The translations under genes were made by a program, and so were the position numbers. 7,222 bases of DNA from Methanosarcina sp. Lineage in GTDB: Archaea > Halobacteriota > Methanosarcinia > Methanosarcinales > Methanosarcinaceae. The stretch covers positions 14,005 through 21,226 of the forward strand of contig DUGS01000073.1 of assembly GCA_013331265.1 (NCBI GenBank), read 5' to 3'. The notes under the pieces were generated by a model. The model was not told the origin of the DNA, made no database searches, and was given only the letters and a program-made list of their open reading frames with translations. Of the stretch, positions 1-5,048 are shown piece after piece; the first letter of the stretch is position 1, and every line of letters begins with the position of its first letter.

Positions 1-67
1 TTTATTTACAGTTTATTTACAGTTAAATTTACAGTTAATTTACAGTTAATTTTCAGTTATTTTCTGG
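1..67. repeat. 11-bp AT-rich tandem repeat upstream of proC
   Basis: Six consecutive units can be read at 1-11, 12-22, 23-34, 35-45, 46-56 and 57-67. The first two are identical (TTTATTTACAG). The next three are variants (TTAAATTTACAG with one extra base, TTAATTTACAG, TTAATTTTCAG). The last (TTATTTTCTGG) is decayed. The array starts at the window edge, so more copies may lie to the left. The 11-bp period is close to one DNA helical turn, and the array ends only 19 nt before the proC start codon, so it overlaps the region where the promoter or 5' leader should be. Whether it is regulatory or simple slippage-prone DNA cannot be decided here. Confidence 0.85.
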
Positions 68-86
68 AAATAAGGAGATTTTATAC

Positions 87-899
87 ATGATAAACCGAAA
101 AATAGGATTTATCGGTGCAGGAAAAATGGGTTCTGCTCTCATGCAGGGCATCATTAAAGCCGGAATCGTACCGCCTGAAAATATCGGTGCAAGCGATGTA
201 TACGAGCCTTTTTTAAAAGAGTTGCAGACAAAGCTCGGAATCAGGGTATCAACCGATAATGCTGTTATTGTCAGGGAATCGGACATTCTTATTCTTGCGG
301 TAAAGCCCCAGACACTGGGCTCGGTGCTTGAAAACCTGAGAGATGACATCACTCCTGAAAAACTCGTGATATCAATTGCTGCAGGAGTACCTCTTTCAAC
401 TTATGAGGGTGCTCTTCTTGAAGGAACCAGGGTTGTACGTGTTATGCCGAATATAGCAGCTACGGTTTCGGAGGCGGCTTCCGGAATTTCTCCCGGGAAG
501 TATGCAACCCCTGAGGATATGAAGGATGCCCTTACTATCTTTTCTGCGGTCGGCACGGCAGTCCAGGTTCCGGAATCTCTGATGGATGCCGTTACCGGAC
601 TTTCAGGCAGCGGGCCTGCTTTCATTTTCCCTGTAATAGAGGCTATGGCTGATGGTGCTGTACTTGTAGGTATGGACAGGAAAAGTGCCCTTACCCTTTC
701 AGCTCAGACCGTACTCGGAGCTGCAAAAATGGCACTTGAAACAGGCATGCACCCGGGAGAACTCAAAGATATGGTTACATCTCCTGCCGGAACTACTATT
801 CAGGGAGTTCATGCCCTCGAAGAAGCCGGAATCAGGGCAGCCTTTATGAATGCTGTCATAAGAGCAAGTGAGCGTTCAAAAGAACTCGGGAAGAAGTGA
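87..899 (+). CDS. proC: Pyrroline-5-carboxylate reductase
   Basis: This enzyme reduces 1-pyrroline-5-carboxylate to L-proline with NAD(P)H, the last step of proline synthesis in the cytoplasm. The 270-residue product has the family's usual length. The N-terminus carries the Rossmann dinucleotide-binding motif (IGFIGAGKMG, residues 6-15), followed by AVKP at 71-74 and VMPN at 119-122, both typical of P5C reductases. The C-terminal dimerisation/active-site domain shows SGSGPAF at 173-179 and the family signature around 226-246, with the SPAGTT core at 232-237. The ATG at 87 is supported by an AAGGAGA ribosome site at 72-78, 8 nt upstream. No other proline gene is visible next to it; the neighbour to the left lies outside the window. 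It appears intact and ordinary. The 11-bp repeat array directly upstream is the only odd feature. Confidence 0.96.
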   Translation: MINRKIGFIGAGKMGSALMQGIIKAGIVPPENIGASDVYEPFLKELQTKLGIRVSTDNAVIVRESDILILAVKPQTLGSVLENLRDDITPEKLVISIAAGVPLSTYEGALLEGTRVVRVMPNIAATVSEAASGISPGKYATPEDMKDALTIFSAVGTAVQVPESLMDAVTGLSGSGPAFIFPVIEAMADGAVLVGMDRKSALTLSAQTVLGAAKMALETGMHPGELKDMVTSPAGTTIQGVHALEEAGIRAAFMNAVIRASERSKELGKK

Positions 900-979
900 A
901 ATCAGCTTCTCCCCTCTACTTAATTTTAGTTCACCCTGTTTCTTTTATATAAGTTTTCAAAACGTAAAATTCTTAAGAT

Positions 980-1013
980 AAAATTTGCTTCCAAGACAAA
1001 TTTTTCCTTTTTT
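980..1013 (+). terminator. Probable terminator of proC
   Basis: A perfect 8-bp inverted repeat, AAAATTTG (980-987) and CAAATTTT (997-1004), encloses a 9-nt loop. It merges into T-runs of five (1001-1005) and six (1008-1013). T-rich tracts are the main termination signal in archaea. The site is about 80 nt past the proC stop, with no start codon of a convincing gene in between. The stem is AT-rich and weak, so the T-tracts may matter more than the hairpin. Confidence 0.55.
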
Positions 1014-1079
1014 CTGCTTTCTGTCACTCTTTCTGCTATTTGCTTATTATTTTTTTACCATATAGTTAATGATCATTTG

Positions 1080-1140
1080 TTATATATATAGGTAAATTTT
1101 ATATATCAGTGGTTTCAATATTACTTTTTACCTGATAATA
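1080..1140 (+). promoter_or_regulatory. Possible TATA elements ahead of the structured spacer
   Basis: This 61-bp stretch is about 18-20% GC and holds two TATA-box-like runs, around 1080-1090 (TTATATATATA) and 1097-1106 (TTTTATATAT). If either is used, transcription would begin about 25 nt further on, near 1110-1130, just before the GC-rich block that starts at 1141. A 7-bp inverted repeat, AGGTAAA (1090-1096) and TTTACCT (1127-1133), brackets the second box. AT-rich archaeal spacers often contain such strings by chance, so this is a weak call. Confidence 0.3.
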
Positions 1141-1376
1141 GCTGAGCATGCGTAACCGGGGGTTAATGGGGGCCATACTTCCTATTCCATGTCAGGCTCT
1201 CATTTATGGAAATTTCCAAATCCAGCGTACTCTATGTAAATTCTCTGGAACTGTTAATTCGTTTATACGTTGATTCTTTTATCCATAGCTTGCGATAAAT
1301 TATGGTGGAACAGGGTTCTGGACTTTCTCTGTCCGCCACGAGGGGAACCTCTTATGGGGGTGAGAGGTTCCTCTTC
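1141..1376 (+). ncRNA. Candidate structured non-coding RNA in the proC-DUF523 spacer
   Basis: Within a 702-bp gene-free spacer, GC rises from about 18-27% (961-1140) to about 55% (1141-1200) and 53% (1321-1380), then falls back to 27% by 1501-1560. The right part folds well. GTGG (1305-1308) can pair with CCAC (1336-1339), enclosing a GGAC (1320-1323) / GTCC (1331-1334) hairpin. Immediately next to it is a 12-bp stem, 1341-1352 with 1363-1374, perfect except for one G-U pair, around a 10-nt loop. The left part has TAACC/GGTTA (1153-1165) and the palindrome GGAAATTTCC (1208-1217). I do not recognise a known RNA family. Strand and ends are guesses, based on TATA-like boxes upstream and the strong hairpin at the right end. 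A decayed gene or element is an alternative. The rest of 900-1601 shows only the features listed separately. Confidence 0.35.
1340..1375 (+). other. Strong hairpin in the intergenic spacer
   Basis: AGGGGAACCTCT (1341-1352) pairs with AGAGGTTCCTCT (1363-1374). All 12 pairs form if one G-U wobble is allowed, and further G-U pairs are possible at both ends of the stem (1340/1375 and 1353/1362). The loop is short and G-rich (TATGGGGGTG). No T-run follows directly, so it does not look like a simple terminator. It could be the 3' stem of a small RNA or a processing site, and either strand could carry it. Confidence 0.6.
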
Positions 1377-1394
1377 AAATTCTCCTTATTTATA

Positions 1395-1447
1395 TGAAGA
1401 AGCGTAAAACCCCGAAGTCTTTATCCTGGTGGTAGTTCACTTCTTCA
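1395..1447. repeat. 8-bp inverted repeat with a 37-bp spacer
   Basis: TGAAGAAG at 1395-1402 is exactly complementary to CTTCTTCA at 1440-1447. The arms are short and the spacer is long, so this may be chance. It lies just to the right of the stronger hairpin at 1340-1375 and could add a further helix to the same putative RNA. Confidence 0.3.
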
Positions 1448-1502
1448 GAATTACTATTTGCTGACATTTTTCAGGCATCCAGAATATTCTGCTCTCATAC
1501 TC

Positions 1503-1515
1503 TTTTTTATAATAT
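1503..1515 (+). promoter_or_regulatory. Possible TATA box for the DUF523-DUF1722 gene
   Basis: TTTTTTATAATAT at 1503-1515 resembles an archaeal TATA box. A start about 25 nt downstream, near 1535-1540, would give a leader of roughly 65 nt that includes the start-codon hairpin at 1577-1600. There is no clear purine-rich BRE in front of it. Confidence 0.35.
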
Positions 1516-1576
1516 CTTTGTTTATTTCTTAATCAAGTCTCTTGCTCCTTTTTCTCTGGAAAACAATTTATGTAAG

Positions 1577-1600
1577 TAACCCCTTTTTGTATAGGGGTTA
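1577..1600 (+). promoter_or_regulatory. Perfect inverted repeat covering the ribosome site of the DUF523-DUF1722 gene
   Basis: TAACCCCT (1577-1584) and AGGGGTTA (1593-1600) form a perfect 8-bp inverted repeat around an 8-nt loop (TTTTGTAT). It ends one base before the ATG at 1602. The right arm contains the only purine-rich Shine-Dalgarno candidate (AGGGG, 1593-1597). If the RNA folds, the ribosome site is therefore locked in the stem. Read as DNA, the same sequence is a 24-bp dyad that a dimeric repressor could bind. Either reading suggests regulated expression of the gene that follows, but no regulator is visible. Confidence 0.5.
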
Positions 1601-1601
1601 G

Positions 1602-2582
1602 ATGAGAGAATTTTCTCGGCCGAAGGTTGTTGTTAGCAGGTGTCTTGAGTTTGACCACTGCCGATATAATGGTGAGATAGTTAGCAGTCCTGTGGTTGTA
1701 AAACTTAAGAAGTACGTTGATTTCCTGCCTGTCTGCCCAGAAGTGGAAATAGGGCTTGGAGTCCCAAGAAACCCTGTGAGAATAGTCCTTAATAAAGGAG
1801 GGCACAGGCTTGTTCAACCTTTGAGTGGGAAGGACGTCACTGAGAATATGAAAGCTTTCTGCTCCAGTTTCCTTGATTCTGTAGAAGGTGCTGACGGCTT
1901 TATCCTGAAATTCAGGTCTCCGTCATGTGGGTTCAAGGATGTGAAGGTTTACCAGTCTGCCGCGGGTCAGGGTGTAGTTGAAAAGACTTCGGGATACTTT
2001 GGGGGCGCAGTTCTGAAAAGGTATCCTTTCCTTCCTGTTGAGGACGAAGGCAGGCTCAGAAATGCCCGGATAAAAGAGCATTTCCTCACAAAACTCTTTA
2101 CATTTGCAGCCTTTCGGAAAGTAAAGTCCGAAGGCGGTATGAAGGATCTGATAAGCTTCCATACACAGAATAAATTTCTTCTTATGGCTTATAATCAGGC
2201 TGAACTCCGGAAATTAGGAGAGATTGCCGCAAACAGAGGAGGTAAGCCCTTCAAAGAGCTGATTTCCAATTATGAAGAACACCTGTACAGTGCTTTTTCC
2301 CGAGCTCCTGTATATACTTCAACCATTGATGTATTAATGCACTCTCTCGGATATTTTTCAGATCAGCTTTCAAACCGTGAAAAGACCCTGTTTTTTGATT
2401 GGGTCCAGAAGTACAGGGAAGGAAAAGCTTCGCTCTGTCCTGCAATAAACACAATCAAGTTATGGATTGTAAGGTTTGAGAGCGACTACCTGATGCATCA
2501 GACCTTTTTTGAACCGTATCCTGAAGATTTGATGGAAATAAACCCGGTAGAGTCTCATTTGAGGGAAGACCTCTGGATATAA
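1602..2582 (+). CDS. TudS (DUF523)-DUF1722 fusion protein, RudS-like predicted 4-thiouridine desulfidase
   Basis: The 326-residue protein joins two domains. Residues about 7-150 are DUF523/TudS, with the three expected cluster cysteines: C14 in SRCLEF, C45 in VCPEVEIGLG and C109 in RSPSCGF. TudS proteins use a three-cysteine-bound [4Fe-4S] cluster to remove sulfur from thiouracil compounds. Residues about 185-310 are DUF1722 (YbgA-like), recognisable from FHTQNKFLLMAYNQ (186-199), SLGYFSD (248-254) and FEPYPEDLM (303-311). Bacterial proteins with this architecture (RudS) remove the 4-thiouridine modification from tRNA, and a similar role is my inference for this archaeal copy. C20, C87 and C279 are additional cysteines with no assigned role. 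The ATG at 1602 fits, because family members begin a few residues before the first cysteine motif. An in-frame upstream start is not available nearby. The ribosome site lies inside a perfect inverted repeat. The next gene follows after 33 nt, so the two may share a transcript. Confidence 0.88.
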   Translation: MREFSRPKVVVSRCLEFDHCRYNGEIVSSPVVVKLKKYVDFLPVCPEVEIGLGVPRNPVRIVLNKGGHRLVQPLSGKDVTENMKAFCSSFLDSVEGADGFILKFRSPSCGFKDVKVYQSAAGQGVVEKTSGYFGGAVLKRYPFLPVEDEGRLRNARIKEHFLTKLFTFAAFRKVKSEGGMKDLISFHTQNKFLLMAYNQAELRKLGEIAANRGGKPFKELISNYEEHLYSAFSRAPVYTSTIDVLMHSLGYFSDQLSNREKTLFFDWVQKYREGKASLCPAINTIKLWIVRFESDYLMHQTFFEPYPEDLMEINPVESHLREDLWI

Positions 2583-2615
2583 ATCATATAAGATATTTCT
2601 GGATGGAAGTAAATT

Positions 2616-3704
2616 ATGAAAGCTAGGATTAAACTGACCTTTATTTTCTTACTCGTTTATGTGGCTGGAGTTATTTTTTTCGGGCCTTTTTCTGAGGTGT
2701 CCGGGAATTCTGGCAACGGAGGAGTAGAGAATAACCTTGGAGCCGAGAATGAGAATTCCAACTCTTCTGACGCTCTGGTCACGGAAGAACTCATAGAGCC
2801 AGGGAAATCTGCCAGATCCTATTCATGGAATTACGAAGGCTACCGATGGCATCTTACTCTACTGCTCGATGATAAGCTTTACCACGCATACGAGTCACGG
2901 ACACGCAAAAGGAACTACGACCTTTTTGCTTCCGATCCATATGATGAATGGTTAATTAAGAATATCGCAGATACTCTTTTTTCTCTTTCAAAGGAGTACG
3001 GGCTTGAAGAAAACAAGATACCTGGGCTTTGTGTTTCCTTTATCCAGTCCCTGAACTATACTTCAGACCTCACAAGTTCGGGGTATGACCAGTATCCCCG
3101 TTTTCCTTATGAAACTCTTTATGATAATGGTGGAGACTGTGAAGATACCTCTATCCTGGCGGTAGCAATCCTGCAAGAGATGGGTTACGATGTCGTCCTC
3201 CTGGAACTTCCGGAGCACATGGCTCTCGGAATAAAATGCGACCCTAAAACGAAAGGCAGGAGTTTCGAATATAATAATAGCCATTATTACTATCTGGAAA
3301 CTACAGGAAGAAACTGGCAGATTGGGGAAATGCCTGAAGAGTATGAAAATAAGCCAGTCGAGGTTATCCCTGTATATAGAAGACCCCTTGTTAACCTTGA
3401 TTTCAGTGCCCGATGCGAATACTCTCAAAAAGAAGGGGTGGTAGATGTTAATGTTACTTTGAGAAATGTGGGTTCCGAAATCGCAGAAAATGCCACTGTT
3501 TATGTTGCCCTCCAGGCAGACGATGAGAGCAGAATATGGGACCAGATAGAGAGCGACCCGGTAATAATCGAGCCTGAAGGAGCTTATCAGTTTACTGCAA
3601 AGGGGCTCAGGGTCCCAGGAGACAGGACCTTCAGAGTATATGTGCGAGCTATAGGGGAAAATCTATTATCCAAAGAAATTATGAGCGAATGGGTAAGTAT
3701 CTGA
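2616..3704 (+). CDS. Exported transglutaminase-like (papain-fold) protein with C-terminal beta-sandwich domain
   Basis: The 362-residue protein starts with a short basic stretch and a hydrophobic segment (about residues 7-24), which is a signal peptide or membrane anchor. A low-complexity, Gly/Asn/Ser/Glu-rich linker follows (about 29-55). The central domain has the transglutaminase-like triad: C175 in GGDCEDTS, H201 in PEHMALG, and an acidic position at E228 in LETTG. Proteins of this type are cysteine hydrolases or transferases acting outside the membrane, and the substrate is unknown here. Residues about 258-362 look like a CARDB/Ig-like beta-sandwich (VNVTLRNVGSEIAENATVYV, 278-297). Such domains often mediate adhesion or protein contacts at archaeal surfaces. 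The start at 2616 is preceded by GGATGGA at 2601-2607. The 33-nt gap from the DUF523-DUF1722 gene suggests co-transcription, with no evident functional link. The fold is confident; the specific activity is not. Confidence 0.85.
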   Translation: MKARIKLTFIFLLVYVAGVIFFGPFSEVSGNSGNGGVENNLGAENENSNSSDALVTEELIEPGKSARSYSWNYEGYRWHLTLLLDDKLYHAYESRTRKRNYDLFASDPYDEWLIKNIADTLFSLSKEYGLEENKIPGLCVSFIQSLNYTSDLTSSGYDQYPRFPYETLYDNGGDCEDTSILAVAILQEMGYDVVLLELPEHMALGIKCDPKTKGRSFEYNNSHYYYLETTGRNWQIGEMPEEYENKPVEVIPVYRRPLVNLDFSARCEYSQKEGVVDVNVTLRNVGSEIAENATVYVALQADDESRIWDQIESDPVIIEPEGAYQFTAKGLRVPGDRTFRVYVRAIGENLLSKEIMSEWVSI

Positions 3705-3773
3705 TGGAATATTTAGAAAAAGTTTCTCTTGATTCGATAACTTAATGTGTTTTCCTGGAGTGGAGGTAGTCAT

Positions 3774-3953
3774 ATGAAGAAACTTTACAGGTCAAAAAAG
3801 AACAGGATCATTGCCGGAGTATGCGGGGGAATAGGGGAATACTTTGATGTAGACCCTACGCTCATAAGGCTATTATGGGTATTCCTCGCCCTTTATGGAA
3901 TTGGAGTATTTGGTTATATTGCAGCCTGGGCTATAATCCCTGAAGAGAGTTAA
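3774..3953 (+). CDS. Small PspC-domain membrane protein
   Basis: The product is 59 residues and consists of essentially one PspC domain: KKLYRSKKNRIIAGVCGGIG at residues 2-21, EYFDVDPTLIRLLW at 22-35, then a hydrophobic membrane segment to about residue 55. In bacteria PspC domains sense envelope stress together with PspA. Stand-alone PspC proteins are common in archaea, where their role is not established. I start the gene at the ATG at 3774, because GGAGG lies at 3762-3766 with a 7-nt gap and the product then begins exactly at the conserved MKKLYRS. A GTG at 3747 would add nine residues, but these would be encoded across that ribosome site. It lies 69 nt after the transglutaminase-like gene. 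No PspA-like gene is visible. Confidence 0.9.
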   Translation: MKKLYRSKKNRIIAGVCGGIGEYFDVDPTLIRLLWVFLALYGIGVFGYIAAWAIIPEES

Positions 3954-3991
3954 AAAAGAGATTAATTAATATTCTACAAAGCCTAATTAAT
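3951..3991 (-). terminator. Probable terminator of the minus-strand genes
   Basis: The 57-bp gap between the converging pspC-like and CYTH genes contains an 8-bp inverted repeat, ATTAATTA (3961-3968) and TAATTAAT (3984-3991). On the minus strand this stem is followed by a T6 run (complement of 3952-3957), which overlaps the PspC stop codon. This is a plausible end for the CYTH transcript. On the plus strand no T-run follows the stem, so it gives less support for ending the plus-strand transcript. Confidence 0.45.
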
Positions 3992-4010
3992 GAGTTCACT
4001 ACAAGGGCCT

Positions 4011-4541
4011 TCAATTCTCCTTTCCAAGTACCATTTCAAGGTAAGAAGTCCTGATAGAATCCTTTTCATCGACCCCGAACTTAGATAAAAATTCAAATAA
4101 TTTACGCCTCGAAATTTCAAGGTCTTTTTCATCTTCTATATCGATCTCTACTTCAAGGAACTCTCCGAGCCCTTCAACTGCATCAAGGCAGACAGTAATA
4201 TTCCCTGCCCTGAAAATTTCCCTTTTTTTGCGGACTGCACCGGCTTCCAGGAAGCCAAGCGCATGGAAAATTTCTGCCGTAGTATCCCCATTCACAGGCG
4301 TTTCGATCTCTACTCGGGTTTTTGAGACTTTATCGAGTTTAGGGCCTTTATAAGTCAGCACAGCCTGCCCGCCCATAGAGCGGATCCTCAGAGCCTCATC
4401 GGTTTTTGCAAAATTCCGGTATGGAGCTGCAAAATAGACGTCAGACTGTTCTTCAACCCCGATTTTACTTGCCCCCATTTCTAAAAGGACAGGGCGGATC
4501 TTTGAGTGATCCGCTCTTACCTTGACTTCCACTTCAAGCAT
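4011..4541 (-). CDS. cyaB: CYTH-domain protein, class IV adenylate cyclase (CyaB)-like
   Basis: The 176-residue protein covers a complete CYTH (triphosphate tunnel metalloenzyme) fold. The metal-binding ExExK signature is at the N-terminus (E3-V-E5-V-K7). It is followed by DVYF (34-37), ALRIR (50-54), LTYKGP (62-67), RVEIET (76-81), VRKKRE (103-108), LDAVEGLGEFLEVEI (119-133) and the C-terminal SYLEM (166-170). This motif order matches CyaB-type class IV cyclases, some of which make cAMP from ATP. Members of the fold also hydrolyse tripolyphosphate or thiamine triphosphate, so the substrate in an archaeon is open. The start gives the canonical position of ExExK, and GGAGAT lies 11 nt upstream (4553-4558, minus strand). 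It lies 94 nt downstream of the DUF35 gene in the same direction and may be read through from that operon or have its own promoter. Confidence 0.87.
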   Translation of the reverse strand: MLEVEVKVRADHSKIRPVLLEMGASKIGVEEQSDVYFAAPYRNFAKTDEALRIRSMGGQAVLTYKGPKLDKVSKTRVEIETPVNGDTTAEIFHALGFLEAGAVRKKREIFRAGNITVCLDAVEGLGEFLEVEIDIEDEKDLEISRRKLFEFLSKFGVDEKDSIRTSYLEMVLGKEN

Positions 4542-4589
4542 AGTTTCCAGACATCTCCGGTTCTATTCATGGTTTGGTTAGTATTTCAA

Positions 4590-4606
4590 TCCATAATTAA
4601 ATAATT
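4590..4606 (-). promoter_or_regulatory. Possible separate TATA element for the CYTH gene
   Basis: On the minus strand, CAATTATTTAATTATGG (complement of 4590-4606) is an AT-rich TATA-like run about 50 nt ahead of the CYTH start codon. Initiation about 25 nt downstream would leave a short leader containing the ribosome site. It is weak evidence that the gene need not depend on the upstream mevalonate operon. Confidence 0.25.
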
Positions 4607-4607
4607 G

Positions 4608-4645
4608 GGATGCCTGGCCGGAAATCCGAATAATATCAGGCATCT
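4608..4645 (-). other. Hairpin overlapping the DUF35 stop codon
   Basis: GATGCCTG (4609-4616) and CAGGCATC (4637-4644) are perfectly complementary and gain G-U pairs at each end. An inner CGG/CCG hairpin (4619-4628) may form within the loop. On the minus-strand transcript the first arm includes the last DUF35 codons and part of its stop codon. No strong T-run follows, only an AT-rich stretch. It could attenuate or process the transcript between DUF35 and CYTH, or protect a 3' end. Confidence 0.45.
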
Positions 4646-5034
4646 ACAGGGACGAATTTGGTGCCGTAGTATATCATACCGCGTTCACCGTCTTCCCCGA
4701 GCTTTCTGAACACGGACTTTACCCGCGTCCCGATCTGGATTTTATCAATATCGCCAATAACCTGAGAGGTCAGGCGGGGGCCCTCATCCAGTTTAATAAT
4801 TGCAAGGGCATAAGGAGCCTGGCCTTCAAAACCTTCCGCAGGTGTGTGAATCAATGTATAGCTTACGATTTCGCCGGTACCTTTGAATTTGTATGGTTCG
4901 AGCTCACCCATGCGCCTGCAGTTCACGCAAACATTGCGCGGAGGATAGAAATATTCCCCGCATTCCTTGCAGCGAGTCCCTTCAAGGTTGTACCTGACAC
5001 CGATGTTTCTCCAGAACCTTGGAACAGAAGACAT
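4636..5034 (-). CDS. DUF35 zinc-ribbon/OB-fold protein of the thiolase-HMG-CoA synthase complex
   Basis: The 132-residue protein has an N-terminal rubredoxin-like zinc ribbon with four cysteines as CxxC pairs (C22/C25 and C36/C39), preceded by the typical RFWRN helix start (6-10). An OB-fold follows: FKGTGEIVSYTLIHT (50-64), PYALAIIKLDEGPRLTSQV (74-92), and a final strand ending in TKFVPV. In methanogens this protein bridges acetoacetyl-CoA thiolase and HMG-CoA synthase, and its OB-fold contributes a CoA-binding site shared by the two enzymes. The thiolase gene lies directly upstream with a 6-nt gap, and HMGCS precedes it, which strongly supports that role here. The AGAGGTGA ribosome site (5041-5048, minus strand) overlaps the thiolase stop codon, so translation is probably coupled. 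The gene is complete. Confidence 0.92.
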   Translation of the reverse strand: MSSVPRFWRNIGVRYNLEGTRCKECGEYFYPPRNVCVNCRRMGELEPYKFKGTGEIVSYTLIHTPAEGFEGQAPYALAIIKLDEGPRLTSQVIGDIDKIQIGTRVKSVFRKLGEDGERGMIYYGTKFVPVDA

Positions 5035-5040
5035 CTAATA

Positions 5041-5048
5041 TCACCTCT
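5041..5048 (-). promoter_or_regulatory. Ribosome site of DUF35 overlapping the thiolase stop
   Basis: On the minus strand AGAGGTGA ends with the TGA stop of the thiolase gene and lies 6 nt before the DUF35 ATG. GGTGA matches the standard methanogen anti-Shine-Dalgarno sequence. The overlap implies translational coupling between two subunits of one complex. Confidence 0.75.

Noticed and set aside
1..67. CRISPR-like array
   Set aside because: Units are about 11 bp, contiguous and without unique spacers, so this is a simple tandem repeat.
1080..1500. Miniature transposable element in the spacer
   Set aside because: I looked for terminal inverted repeats with flanking target duplications around the GC-rich block and found only short, unrelated inverted repeats.
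1533..1817. Minus-strand 94-residue open frame overlapping the start of the DUF523 gene
   Set aside because: It overlaps the strongly supported DUF523 coding start on the other strand, has no recognisable domain, and would run through the 1577-1600 inverted repeat.
3747..3773. GTG start for the PspC protein, nine residues longer
   Set aside because: The extension is encoded across the GGAGG ribosome site of the ATG at 3774, and the conserved domain begins at that ATG.
2583..3773. Defence or phage-shock system built from the transglutaminase-like and PspC genes
   Set aside because: No PspA, nuclease, ATPase or other effector is present. Proximity alone does not support a joint system.
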